A stretch of 64,000 nt of DNA from Symsagittifera roscoffensis (lineage: Eukaryota > Xenacoelomorpha > Acoela > Convolutidae), in contig NC_087063.1 of the NCBI RefSeq assembly GCF_963678635.1, positions 4,254,580-4,318,579 of the forward strand. The letters run 5' to 3'. Every line of letters starts with the position of its first letter. The first letter of the stretch is position 1. A model generated the notes under the pieces. It was not told where the DNA came from, searched no databases, and worked only from the letters and a program-made list of their open reading frames with translations. The position numbers were made by a program, and so were the translations under genes. Positions 52,651 to 63,362 of the stretch are shown piece by piece.

Positions 52651-53967
52651 CGGAGGTACTGCTCACCGAGGGTTGGCTATGCCAAGGCTCAAACATCCGC
52701 GTACTTCCCGGGCTAAGCTAAGGAATCAATTTTTTTCGAAGCGAGTCCTTTCGATCCAAGTTTTGTGATAAACAATTTTAGGGAAAACTTTCGCACGACA
52801 GCGCTCAAGTCCAAAAATAATCATAACAATCATAATAATAAACTTATGCGTGTCGATAGTCGTTTTTTCAAAAGTTTTTTTTAAATCTCTTAGAAACATA
52901 TGAACGATTCAAGTCTGATTAAAAAATGGGTCTGCCCAGTTTTGAGATAATTCTGTTTCCGCTCAAAATCCTAATTTATAAGAGTCTCGCAAAAAGTTTG
53001 CAAGATACAATAACCAGCACACACGAGACACAATCAACAATAAGAAAACAACACACCCTTTACGTGACATCAATGTCTCGTATCAATATCAAATTAACTT
53101 TGTAGATCTGTCAGATCACTGCCGTGTGCAAAATCAAGCAACTCATTGTACGAAAGCAGTGATGACTTTAATTAGGACAAAAAAAATTAAGTTAAAGGAC
53201 ATCTGTCAATTGAAACACTACAGTTGAACAAAGTCCAGGACACTGTTGTTTCAAGTGAGTGTATTTCTGCTACTGCACTTACCGAGGTATTCCTCTGTTT
53301 GTCCTGCGATCGCCCGAGCTGACCTATTAAGTAGCTCAAGGCAACCTTTGATCGAAATTATTTAAATTTTAACCCAAGCCAAAGCTCTCCTAGACTCGGA
53401 CATATCCAAGTGCATGAGAGTAGGGAACAGTTTTCTCTTCACAATTTAGTCTCTCGAACTCAATACACTCACCAATGTCTTTTCTATTTGATTCCGGAGT
53501 ACCCGAGTCTTCCTACTAAGTAGCTCAAGGTAACCAATTAACCAAATTATTTTTCAAAAAAATTGTTGTTCGGGTACTTTTGATGAACCCGATCTAGAAT
53601 CCAAAGTTGATCGCGATTCTCCGAATCAACTTGTCTACTTACTCCGAGTACACACACCCCACAGGTATTCGACCTTCTACTTCAATTTTGAAAAGGGTGC
53701 TTGATGTATCTAAATCACCTCGGAGGGTCCCTTTGGTTTCACTAAGGAGGCTTCTTATGGAGCTTAAGTCACTTCTGAGGGTTACTTCAGAGGTTACTTA
53801 AGGCACTTAAGTTATAACGGAGGGATCTCCAAAGTTTCCTTTTTTTCCAATTTTTTGCCACTGAATTTCAAATATGCCAAATTTACTCTGGTGGGTTGAT
53901 TGAACTATTCCAGAGTGTTTCGCAAAAATCTTTCACTAAGTAGGTTTATTAGGGGGCTTAGCTTATG
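52651..53967 (-). repeat. LTR-like/leader sequence of family E, copy 3
   Basis: Second copy of 48327-49672. At about 53967 it switches to a relic of ORF X in the same minus orientation. Confidence 0.5.
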
Positions 53968-54035
53968 TTCATCGTGGCCAAACTGCCAGCGTTTCACTGT
54001 GCTGATCGTAAAGTTTTTTGTTCCCCTCTATGGCC

Positions 54036-54604
54036 CTATCGCTCATTTGTCTTACAGTAGCAGTATGCGTGTTTGTGCTCTTTGGTATCTCTGTCCTCTC
54101 TGGTTCTCCAGAGCTCCTTTCTGACCTTATTTACTTCGCATCTCATCTCCATGATATCCTCCATGGTCTCGTCCGTGTGCATCTCCACTTCCGTGTGCAT
54201 CCTTTTAAGACTAGCCTGAGGTCTGGTAGGGAGAGGCAATTCTCCTGGTTGATAAGTCCTGTCGCAGTTGAGCTCGGGTTCATTCGCCAAGTCACTGCCC
54301 GAGATTGTCTCGATTCTCCACATCATAGCTATCATGTTCGGGCGGTCTAGTCTGCCTTGCTCTCCCTAAGCGACAATTCTATACGACTTCGGTGGGGTCA
54401 TTAATGCCTAGAATGTTGATATATGTTAAAGGCTGCCAATATCATTGGCATTTCCGGATTGTTCAGATTGAAGTCTCTTTCTATCAGCTGGCGATAGATC
54501 TCATCTACGACTGGTCCCACATAGGCCTTCGACTGGTCCATTAATTCATTCACGTCAAAGTCGCCCAATCTGTGTAATGTTCTTCTTTTGATTTGAATTT
54601 GCAT
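54036..54604 (-). pseudogene. ORF X relic of family E
   Basis: Two frames: 54604-54404 (VVDEIYRQLIERDFNL) and 54335-54039 (GSDLANEPEL, YQPGELPLPTRPQ, then a coiled-coil start). They match the N-terminal domain of ORF X in A and D. It lies upstream of the LTR-like sequence on the minus strand, as the 3' end of an E element would. The SGNH part is missing. It shows that ORF X is an ancient part of this element group. Confidence 0.7.
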
Positions 54605-57021
54605 GAGGCGCTAGGAAATTTGATTGAAACCGATCAACCAGGACCCAATAGTAAGATCGCAGCTCAATCATCATACTCAAAAAAAAACATTCTAGTTCCA
54701 TTTCTATCAAAACAAATGTATTTAAAAACAACCAGTGTTAGAATATTTGTTAGTGAAATATTTTTTGAATTTTTTTCCGATCTAAGGACTTTGGAAGTGA
54801 CCAAAGAGCGGACAGTCCACAAGTAAGAGCCGTCCCTCAAGTAAATTAAAAAACCATTGCAGTCATTATATTGCCAAAATGCATAATTTTGATTTAGCAA
54901 ACAAACATCGACTAATGCAAAATTTTGTTCCAGGAATGAGGAAACACAGTGTAGAAGCGATTACGCATCTTCTACAAAAATAGAAAGGCTACGGCAACGC
55001 AATCATTTGATTAAAGTAGGGGCAGGATAATGCAGATGTTAGTTGTAACTGGCTTCAAGGACCATCGTTGGATCAATTACAAAGATGAGCATGGTCAAAA
55101 CGTTTTTTTTTCTCGGAAATATTGCTACCAGATTATCAACTTTTCATTGTTATAAGCCATCACAAAAAAAACCATGGAGTTGTTTTAGAAGTTCGCACTA
55201 GGGTTAATCGATGCTGCTTAGGCCGTTGGAAATGCCGTTTGCTATCGTAAGGAAACCGAATAAATCATTGTCTGAAATCGCATGGGAGAATTTCTCCTAT
55301 CTTTTTTTAGTCTCCTATCGCGTAGAGACCTGTTTTATTATGTTTTCATTACCTGATAGTGATTGGACTAAGATCTCATCGGCAAGAGTTTTCAAAAGCT
55401 CTTTATACCCAACGGTTTCACAGGGCTTTTGTATCATTCTGTAGCTTCTTCGAAACTGATATCTCATCTGCGAGTTGCAGTTCTTGGCACTCAACCAAAA
55501 CGAAACGATAGTTTCATTTGTTGAGTAGAGATTTGCTGATTTTCAATGTACTGAAACTATCGAGTTGAGGCGGATTAGAGAAAAGGCAATAGTAGACGCG
55601 CACGTTTTTCGAAGTTGAGGAGTTGTTTCCCCTGGCATTATTCTGAAGCCTTCGTGAGTTTTTACTCATAGAAGCCTTTGTGAAGTTTTGAGATTCTTAA
55701 ATAATTTTTTGGAAATATTTCTGGCTTTAGTTTTTCGAAATAGTTTACGTTCGCTGACCTTTCTTTGTTATTATCATGAAAATTTTCAAAATGAAAAGCT
55801 ACTTGGTTTTTTCTTAAATTTTATGTTACAATATTTCTTTGTTTACTGCAGCTAATATATTTGACAAGAAAAAAAATGGGTTTCTTATCGATCAGGAAGA
55901 ATTTTGGTCCCCCCTTTTGGTACTTTTTAAAAATCAATTTTTGGCCGACTGACCCTAAATGTTTTCTAAAGGCGCCTTTGGTGCCAATCTACACTAATTT
56001 TGAGGGGGGAAGCGCGCCGAAAAAACGCGATTTTTTTGTCAAAATTTTTCAAAAAGTGCCCAAAAACGGCTTTTTTGACCTGTTTTTTCAAAAAGTTGCC
56101 TGCGGCCCAAAAAAGTTGGCCAAAACAGCGTCTTTTTACTGCTTTACGAGAGCTCGGAAAATCAATTTGGTCGAGCTATTAGAAAAAAAGGTCGTAATTT
56201 TTTTTCAAAATCCGTACCCCCCTCGAGAAATTCCTAGATCCTAAATCCCCTGAGCATTAGTATGAAATTTTTTGAGTATCTTTCTCGATTTTGATTTTAA
56301 ATTTAAAAGACACTAATATTTTATAAAGAAAAAAATTTTGAAATCTTTGATGTGGCCTGATTTTTTGAAGAAATGCAAACGTTTCTGATGTTAACCCATT
56401 CTAGATAGGGTAGAATTTGCCTCCATGAGTGAATCTGTTTTGTTGAGGGTCTTTTTACCGAGGGGGCCGTTGCTCTTCTCTTTCGAGGAGGCTTCTGTTT
56501 ATTGAGGACGCTTCTTGTTGAAAAGGCCACTTTTTGCCGAGGAGGCTTCTCTTAGGGCGAGTGGAATTCTCGCTGCTGCGGTCGCCATAATATGCAATTT
56601 GGCTAAGACTGTTGACGCATAATCTTGAATTGTCCTTGGTTCTTGTAGAAGTCACAATTAATTTTCCTGTGTGTTTCTATAGTTATTGTGTTTTACTACA
56701 ACCTATAGGGTTTTACCATTTTTTCAAGTATTTTATGTGAAGGTAACTTAAATTCATAAAATGATTATTGTGATCGCTCAAGCAGTTTTTTGAACTGTAA
56801 ATTAATCCACTCGTTCTTATCAATATTCTTCACTTTTTACAACGCTTACAAAATTTACATACCCGCTCTAACAAAAATATGATTTAGGATCAGTTTAAAT
56901 ACCAATTCAATTTTAAGTGCCATATAGACAAGATGATTTCATGCAAGATCTTGCTGGGATCTGAAATTCGCCCGAAAACTCAAACTTTTTGAGACTGAAA
57001 TAAGCAAACACCTAGTCCTCA
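54605..57021. other. AT-rich non-coding stretch
   Basis: No convincing gene. 55861-56244 is open on the plus strand but consists of runs such as AAAAAGT and TTTTTTG giving Lys/Phe-rich peptide, unlikely to be coding. GAGGAGGCTTCT-like motifs recur at 56480-56560. A 116-bp repeat at 55721-55836 is listed separately. Confidence 0.5.
55721..55836. repeat. 116-bp repeat, copy 1 (copy 2 at 62914-63029)
   Basis: CTGGCTTTAGTTTTTCGAAA to TTACAATATT is repeated at 62914-63029 with a handful of differences. Copy 2 directly borders element F. It is probably an older dispersed repeat of the host genome. Confidence 0.75.
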
Positions 57022-57025
57022 CTGG

Positions 57026-57236
57026 TGTTGAAGTTGTATAACGTATAGTGATTAAAAGAATAGTTGTTTAAAGTTAATTGCAAAGCAACTGTAAGGCATC
57101 AAATCTAAATCTTACTGCACCTTTCTGTTTTAGCTCGTGCCGGGCGATAGAGATCGCAAGGTCACAACAGCAGGTCCCCAGACAGAAAGAACAAACTCAT
57201 ATAGCTTAAATTAACTCAAAACTGGTCCCTATATCA
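57026..57236 (-). repeat. 3' LTR of element F
   Basis: 211 bp. On the plus strand TGTTGAAGTT...CCCTATATCA; on the element strand it starts TGATATAGGG and ends CAACA. It pairs with 62703-62913. Confidence 0.9.
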
Positions 57237-57393
57237 TTTCGGAACCACAAATAAATTTTAGATCGTAGGTTGAAAATTTATCAACTCATAGCTTTCGTCA
57301 TAGTTTTACTGAACAGTTTTAGTTTTTAGGCATGATTGCCAACCCTCTCCCTGAGTTCTCTTCTCATTTGTGCTCGATACGGTGAATCATCAC
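57237..57393 (-). other. 3' UTR of element F
   Basis: Short non-coding stretch between the end of the integrase frame and the 3' LTR. I see no strong polypurine tract. Confidence 0.5.
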
Positions 57394-58990
57394 TCAACCC
57401 ATTTTGTCTACTCTTCTACGATGTCGCGTCGATCGGCGCGTTGCCTCCTCGCTCAGCTTTCTTTTGTTACCGACGGTTTTCGGTATTTTCGCGTTGTCCG
57501 TTCCCGACGGTTCGTCCGCCCCACTCGCTGTAGTTTTCTCGGCTTCTCCTGCTCGCCCCACGACTACCCAATTGCTCTCCTCCTCCTCCTCGTCGCTCTC
57601 GTCTTCGCTGCTCTCGTATTCGCTTTTTCTTTGTTTTTCGGTTCTCACTGTTTGTCTGCGCCCGTTTCATTTCTAGTTGACCCACTTTGGATTTTTCCGC
57701 CTGACTTTTATGTTCCGTAGGTTTGCTCGGACCCGGGGTATTAGCGTCGGTCGTCTTCTCAATTTGGCTTTCTTCAGCCACCGATCTAAATGAAACACCA
57801 CTTCGCCTTAGTAACGATCCTTTTTTCATTTGCACCGTATGTTTTGTCAATTTTTCAATTTTTAATGGTAAACGTTTATACCTTCTTGGATCCTTTGGGT
57901 CCGTTTTTCCGGTCCGCTGGTATACCGTCGTGGTACTTGTCCTCCTATGTCGCTTTAGCCACTCTGGTGCCTTAGGTATCTCTTGTGCCTTAGGATCCAC
58001 CTCTTTTGCCATAGGGTCCACATCAGTCTCAATTAGCTCGTTCTCATTCAAGACCCTTGGCGTCATGCGGTTTTCCGGAGCGTACACGAGATCGCTATGC
58101 TTCTCCCAGTCGAGATTCTTTTTCACTTCGGGTAGACCACTCGCCTTGTCTAAGCATGATAATTTCTGGTTAATGACATTTTTCCAATTTAGGTTTTTCA
58201 ACGATGGTTTTTTCGTCAAATTCCTAAGGGCGGTATTTGCTTCTCTTCCACAATAAGTCTCAAATGGCGTTAGTTTAGTTTTAGAGAGCGACTCAAATCG
58301 TAGGGCGCTCAGAGCACGGGAGATCAACAATTAAAATTTATAGTTTTTATTTTCCTGTAGATATGTTAGGACGTAGTTTTTTATCGAGCCAATGCTCCTT
58401 TCGACCATTCCCGTAGCGCGATGATCCTTAACCGAAGATTTTATAAATTCAATGCCCTCATAATTACAGAAGTATTGTATGTCATTCGAAAAGAATCCGG
58501 TTGCCCGATCCATATGTAATTTCCTTGGGTGCCCATGTGTATTTATGTATTTCCTCAGGAATTTTTTTTTTTTTAGATTTGTTACTTTACCAGACATAAG
58601 CCGACTGCCAATGTGAGAACGTATCTACCGCTACTAAAACATATTTCTTTCGACCCCGTACATAATTTACAGGACCCCAGAAATCCAATTGAACAAGGTC
58701 ATTAGGTTTCCTGGGTACATATGTGTCCATCATGTCAATTTTTGGAATGTCCGGTTTAAGGTTTTTACCTGCTTCTAGGCAGCTTTTAGAATATTTGGCT
58801 GTGGCCGCAAGGTTCCTATGCATGAACGGTATCCAGACATCCTTCGTCGCCGCGACAATTTTGTCCCTCCCGTGATGGTTGTGATGCAATCGGTTTAACA
58901 CTGCCTACGACACGTCCTTTGTTATGGCCAGTCGACCATCCATCCACAAACTGTTTTCGCGCATAGCAAAATCGTTGAAATTATGAGCGT
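57394..58990 (-). pseudogene. pol: Integrase of element F with acidic C-terminal tail
   Basis: From 58990 down: a zinc-finger region (LHHNHHGRDKI, then SCLEAGKN) in which one finger Cys appears to be lost, the core (VQLDFWGP for D1, LHMDRATGFFS for D2, ATGMVERSIGS for E), then RFESLSKTKLTPFETYCGRE and a basic/acidic tail. Breaks: a stop near 58904, a stop at 58587, a T14-T15 run at 58562-58576 with a frame change, a stop near 58330 and a frame change near 57650, after which the acidic tail (SSEDESDEEEEESNW) runs to 57394. Integrase would insert the cDNA; this copy is inactive. Confidence 0.8.
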
Positions 58991-59018
58991 TATAATGTTC
59001 CAGTCTGGTGATAATGTC

Positions 59019-59932
59019 CTAGGCCCGTGGGTCCTTTTCTCGTATCGCGTCGCGGATCGTTTTCAATATCGGGTACTTTTCCAAGTTAGCTTCAACTATT
59101 TTTAAATTTAGAACCTCTGGGTAATCAAGTTTCTTAAATATTCGACTATCAGTAGGCACTATTGAATAAGTCCACTTATCACTTTGCACAAGGAGATAAG
59201 ACAATCCGGGGAATTGATGAGGGAATGAAATAACGGTGTTTAGTTTTTTCGAGTTAGTCTTTTTCGGAATAACTTTATCTGGAGGTATTACTTCTATATC
59301 AGAATCTGAACTTAAACTCGGCGTATGGTTTTGATCTCTAATTAGAACTACATTGAGATTTACATTTCCGGAATGAGTGGAGGTATTAACAATAGCAGAA
59401 GGTGTTTTTGGATCGGTTTTCTCTGGAGAATTTAGAGATGACATACTTTTCTTGATTTTTTCTTTCCGAAAACAACTTGATTCTACGTACTGAGAACAAC
59501 GTCTTATTTTCTTGCTTCGTATTTTGCATACTTCCGCCGGTATGCAAATATCTCGATTTTGGTTGGCTAACCGTCGGTTGCATGTAACCACGCCCTCTAG
59601 TGAGCGCGTGCTCTCACGGTTAATATTTGCAATTTCTATTTTCCTTTTAATTTCATTGGACACAACTTTTCTATTTGAGTACACACATGATCGTCCGCCC
59701 TCAACCGTCAGACTTTTTTTAATTTGGTTCACCTTTTGACCCCCAGGCTCTAACTGGTCCTTAGGTTTTAATGCATCATTTGTCATTTTTTTTTCGCTAC
59801 TGTAAAACTTTAATCGTAATGACTTGTTTTGGGCGCCGCTGCAGATGAAAACCGAGACAAATAATCTGCCATTCTTATTTTTGACCCTTGTCTAAGTTCA
59901 AATTTGAAATCATATGGTACTAAACGATCGTA
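59019..59932 (-). pseudogene. pol: RNase H-integrase linker of element F
   Basis: A frame from 59786 to TAG at 59019 encodes about 255 residues, polar and Ser/Lys-rich, ending in a region (WTYSIVPTDSRIF, KYPILKTIRDAIREKD) typical of the stretch before the integrase finger. It follows RNase H after a short break at 59787-59932. No catalytic motif. Confidence 0.6.
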
Positions 59933-61293
59933 TCATCGAGTTAACCGACTAAAAAATGTTTTATTTCCTTTTGGTGAAGAATTTAATAGTGTAAGTAACG
60001 CCTTGTGATCCGATAAAACCAAAAAATAACGTCTATAGATATAGTTTCGAAAGTGTTCCGTAGCCCACACTACCGCGAGTACTTCCAATTCGTTTGTAGA
60101 ATACTTTTTTTTGGCCGGATTAAGATAGCGTGACGCAAACGAAATTGGGTGGCAACCGGAGGCGCTGTACTGTTCTAACACGGCCCCTAGGCCATCGTGA
60201 CTAGCATCGCAAATTTTTCTAGTTTCACGGTGAATATCGAAATGCCTATGCTCTACAATGATTTTCACTAGAGATTTCAATTGTTTGAACGCGTTCTCGC
60301 AATTCGGTGTCCAGACAAAATTGTTGTTCTGACTAAGTAACGGTCGTAACGGTGCGCTCACTTCAGCGAGTTTTGGCAAAAATTTATGCAAACTGTGCAT
60401 AGAACCCATTAGTGATTTCAATTGTTTTCTAGATTTTGGGGTTTTCAAATCTTCTCCCGCTTGAATTTTCCAAATTATTGGCGCGATGCCGTTTTTTCCA
60501 ATTCGGAACCCTAACCATTCACACACGGTTTTTGCAAATTCGCATTTCCGTAGTTTCAAGGAAACGTTTGATACGTCCAACTTCTTCAACATTTTTTCCA
60601 CTAATGCAATATGCTCTACTCTTGTTCCCTTTGACGCAATTTAGATATCGTCTATGAAAGCATTTGCCTGGGGAAATTCCTTAAGTAAATTATCAATGAC
60701 TTTTTGAAACTCCGCCGGCATTGATATGAGCCCATAAAATCGGTTTTTAAAACGATATGTTCCCGTCAATTTTCCGCCGTCTAAAGAAAAATTGCACTGT
60801 TTGCTAGTCTTTTGTTCCAATGATACTTGTTCGCACGCATAAGTGAAATCCAATGTTGTAAAAAATACATCCCCCGCTTTTTGTTCTGCAACCATTTGAC
60901 TTATCCCGTCTACTAGTTCGTCAATGTTTGGCATATGGTACTTATTCTTGTGTACCTGCTTGTTAAGTTCTCTTGATTCAATGCCAATTTTATGCTTCTA
61001 TCTTTTTTTACTGTGATTACTATAGGAGAGACAAAGTACTTAACCGAACATTCTTGTTTTTTAATGATATGACCTTCTTTTATCACACGGTCTATTTCAT
61101 TGTCTACTTTATCCTGTAGACTGATAGGCACCCGACGCCCTTTTTGCTGTATCGGCTTTAGATTTTCAAAGAAATCAGCTCTTACTTTAGCGTTTCGGTT
61201 TTTCCCTGTTCTGGTAAATAAATTTGGGTACAACTTACAGAAATCTGTTTGTAATTTATCATATTCCTCCTCTTCCTGACTGCTCCATTCCAC
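59933..61293 (-). pseudogene. pol: Reverse transcriptase and RNase H of element F
   Basis: Three pieces in two frames: 61293-60913 (fingers region, VPISLQDKVDNEID), 60934-60641 (FFTTLDFTYACEQV, FYGLISMPAEFQ, AFIDDI) and 60601-59933 (KCEFAKTVCEWLGF, RNase H with ICDASHDGLGAVLEQ, ELEVLAVVWATEHFR and LSDHKALL). The catalytic box is FIDD rather than the usual YVDD/FIDD variants seen across the family. A frameshift near 60920 and TAA at 60641 inactivate it. Confidence 0.85.
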
Positions 61294-61299
61294 CGTGAT

Positions 61300-62760
61300 T
61301 CACATCACCTTCTTTCTTTGCAACACCTTCTTTCTCAGATCGCGCCCAAGGGTTGACTGTATGTGTCTCAAGTATGTGTATTCGGTTGTTATTGTAGTCC
61401 AAGAATTCTTCTTGAGATGGTTGTAACTGAAAATTAGTTTTACCCCTGTTGCTTTCAGGTCCGTCAGGCTGAAAATCGTCACGGGAGATCCGCTATCCAC
61501 CCAAAGCCACATCTTCTTTCCCGACACATTAACCTGGACTCTGGCTCCTGGGATCTTCAACTCCGTGACGTTCTTTTTCTTGATCCACATCACCATGTAG
61601 TCATCGGATCCCGACGTCATGGATTCATTCTCCCCACTTCCCTGCTGATTCACCCATGCCACTTGATCTTCCGACGCATTGTCTACACTATGCATATTTT
61701 GGTGATACTCATTTTCGTCCCTCACTAATCCTACTCGTCCTCGTCCTCGTCCTCTCCACTGGTTAGTACCTCTTCTAACTCCCCTGCATGTGCGTTTAAA
61801 ACGCCCCAATTTTCGGCACGCATTACATGTTGCTCCATTCGCAGGACAACTTGCAATATGGTCTAGCGTAAAATTCGGCGCGTCACAATTATAACACCTG
61901 CGGTTATTTCCGCCGCCTCCACTGCCTGATCCTTGGATATATCCTCCGCGACCCCCGCGTGCTCGACCTCTGAAATATCCTTGTCCCCTTCTGATATTAC
62001 TAACTGGCTCCTGTTTCATGGTTATCGGCGGCGCGGACGAGGCCGGTTTTCCGGTGTAGGGTTTATATGCACGTTCACGTCTTTCATACAAGAGTGCTAT
62101 CCTATATACCTTCTCTGGTAACTTGGATGACCGTGATAATTCACTTTGACAATCAGATTCCCGCATATTCAGAATAAAAATATCACGAACATTCTCGGCC
62201 GCGTTAGCAAAATCACACCTTCCTGCGAGGGCGCTTAACTCAGCGTGGAATTTCTCGAACGTTTCATTCTCTCTCTGCATTCTCCCATAGAATAGTCCCG
62301 TCTCATGTGTCACATTTCGCTCGCGTTTGAAGACATTTTGCATTTCGTCCAATACCCGTGGGTACCTTTCCGTTTTAACATTCACCGCCGGTTTTCAGGC
62401 TTTAAATATCCTTTGCGCTTTGTCTCCAATACAGAGATATAGGTTAGACTTCAACTTTTTCTCCACCTCGGTCCGATTCTTCCCATTGACTTCCTCCGGT
62501 AACGCCGCAATGGCCGCTGCATTTAGAGTACGCGCAAAATGAAAATCATCAAGATCGATGTCATATTTTGCTATCATGCCCCAGTGGAACATTATGATCC
62601 ACTCCTCCCAGCAGGTTGTGGTTTCCGGCGTCCGTGCGTCCCAGAATGATAATATATTTAGCGGATTTGTCCCTCCTCCTTTTCGTTCCGCTGACTGCGC
62701 CACGTTGAAGTTGTATAATGTATAGTGATGAAAAGAATATTTGTTTAAAGTTAATTGCAA
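61300..62760 (-). pseudogene. gag: Gag and protease of element F
   Basis: One frame from about 62760 to 61300 with a single in-frame TGA at 62395-62397. The first part (ETTTCWEEWIIMFHWGM) and ETGLFYGRMQRENETFEKF give the gag capsid-like region. An Arg/Gly-rich stretch precedes two zinc-finger-type clusters (CYNCDAPNFTLDHIASC and CNACRKLGRFKRTC). The C-terminal part is the protease, with the active-site WVDSGSPVTIFS. Gag coats the RNA and protease matures it; fusion of both in one frame is common in this class. Confidence 0.8.
62688..62702 (-). promoter_or_regulatory. Primer-binding site of element F
   Basis: On the minus strand TGGCGCAGTCAGCGG begins directly after the 5' LTR. The TGG start fits pairing with a tRNA 3' CCA end. 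I cannot name the tRNA. Confidence 0.6.
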
Positions 62761-62913
62761 AGAAACTGTAAGGCATCAAAACTAAATCTTACTGCACCTT
62801 TCTGTTTTAGCTCGTGCCGGGCAATAGAGATCGCAAGGTCACAACAGCAGGTCCCCAGACAGAAAGAACAAACTCATATAACTTACATAAACTCAGAACT
62901 GGTCCCTATATCA
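62703..62913 (-). repeat. 5' LTR of element F
   Basis: Pairs with 57026-57236, with about a dozen differences; the plus-strand copy starts CGTTGAAGTT instead of TGTTGAAGTT. Followed on the plus strand by CTGG, the target-site duplication. Confidence 0.9.
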
Positions 62914-63362
62914 CTGGCTTTAGTTTTTGGAAATAGTTTACGTTCGCTGACCTTTCTTTGTTATTATCACAAAAAACTTTGAAATGAAAACTACTTGGTT
63001 TTTTTCTTAAATTTTATGTTACAATATTTGCGCTTGCATCAACTAGGATAAGTTTAAAACTGACTAGAATAGTAGCAGTTTTATAGTAACTTAAAATAAT
63101 TTTAAGTTTATTTCATTAACTGGTCATCAATAATAACAAAAATCATCTGGTGACATCAAAGTTTTACCATAAATGTTCATTGAACTTTGATTTTCAATGC
63201 AAAACAAATAAGCAAACAAGAAAATATCCGTTCAACACGCCATATTTGATTCATTTCACCTGTGTTTATTGGATTTAGATTTAATTTCATTTGGATAGTT
63301 ATTCCTTTTGCTTTACAGTTATTTTTGCGACATATTTAATTTATTCACAGTAAGGTTTGACT
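62914..63362. other. Flank between element F and the host gene
   Basis: It starts with copy 2 of the 116-bp repeat (62914-63029). The rest is AT-rich and may contain the promoter of the gene at 63363. TTATTCACAG ending at about 63350 resembles a 3' splice site 13 bp before the ATG. Confidence 0.45.

Larger units (their letters stand above)
47467..53967. repeat. Direct duplication of ~2.2 kb (47467-49672 and 51791-53967)
   Basis: Both segments contain the same gag piece, the same leader deletion (TAGTAGAATCCCTTCTCAGT joint) and the same LTR-like sequence, with offset 4324 up to about 52930 and a few small indels after. Differences are scattered single bases. The spacer between the copies is 49673-51790. 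Confidence 0.8.
57026..62913 (-). mobile_element. Ty3/gypsy element 'F', structurally complete, minus strand
   Basis: 5888 bp with two LTRs (62913-62703 as 5', 57236-57026 as 3'), a primer-binding-type TGGCGCAGTCAGCGG directly after the 5' LTR, gag, protease, RT, RNase H and integrase in the usual order, and a flanking CTGG duplication (57022-57025 and 62914-62917). The LTRs differ at about a dozen positions by eye, and several stops and frameshifts have accumulated, so it is an old, dead insertion. It is not closely related to A/BC/D/E and has no accessory ORFs. Confidence 0.9.

Noticed and set aside
55861-56244. Plus-strand open frame of 127 codons
   Set aside because: Composed of A and T runs giving Lys/Phe-rich peptide with no motif and no relation to its surroundings.
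56321-56655. Basic minus-strand open frames
   Set aside because: They cover a short GAGGAGGCTTCT-like repeat; no start context or conserved motif.
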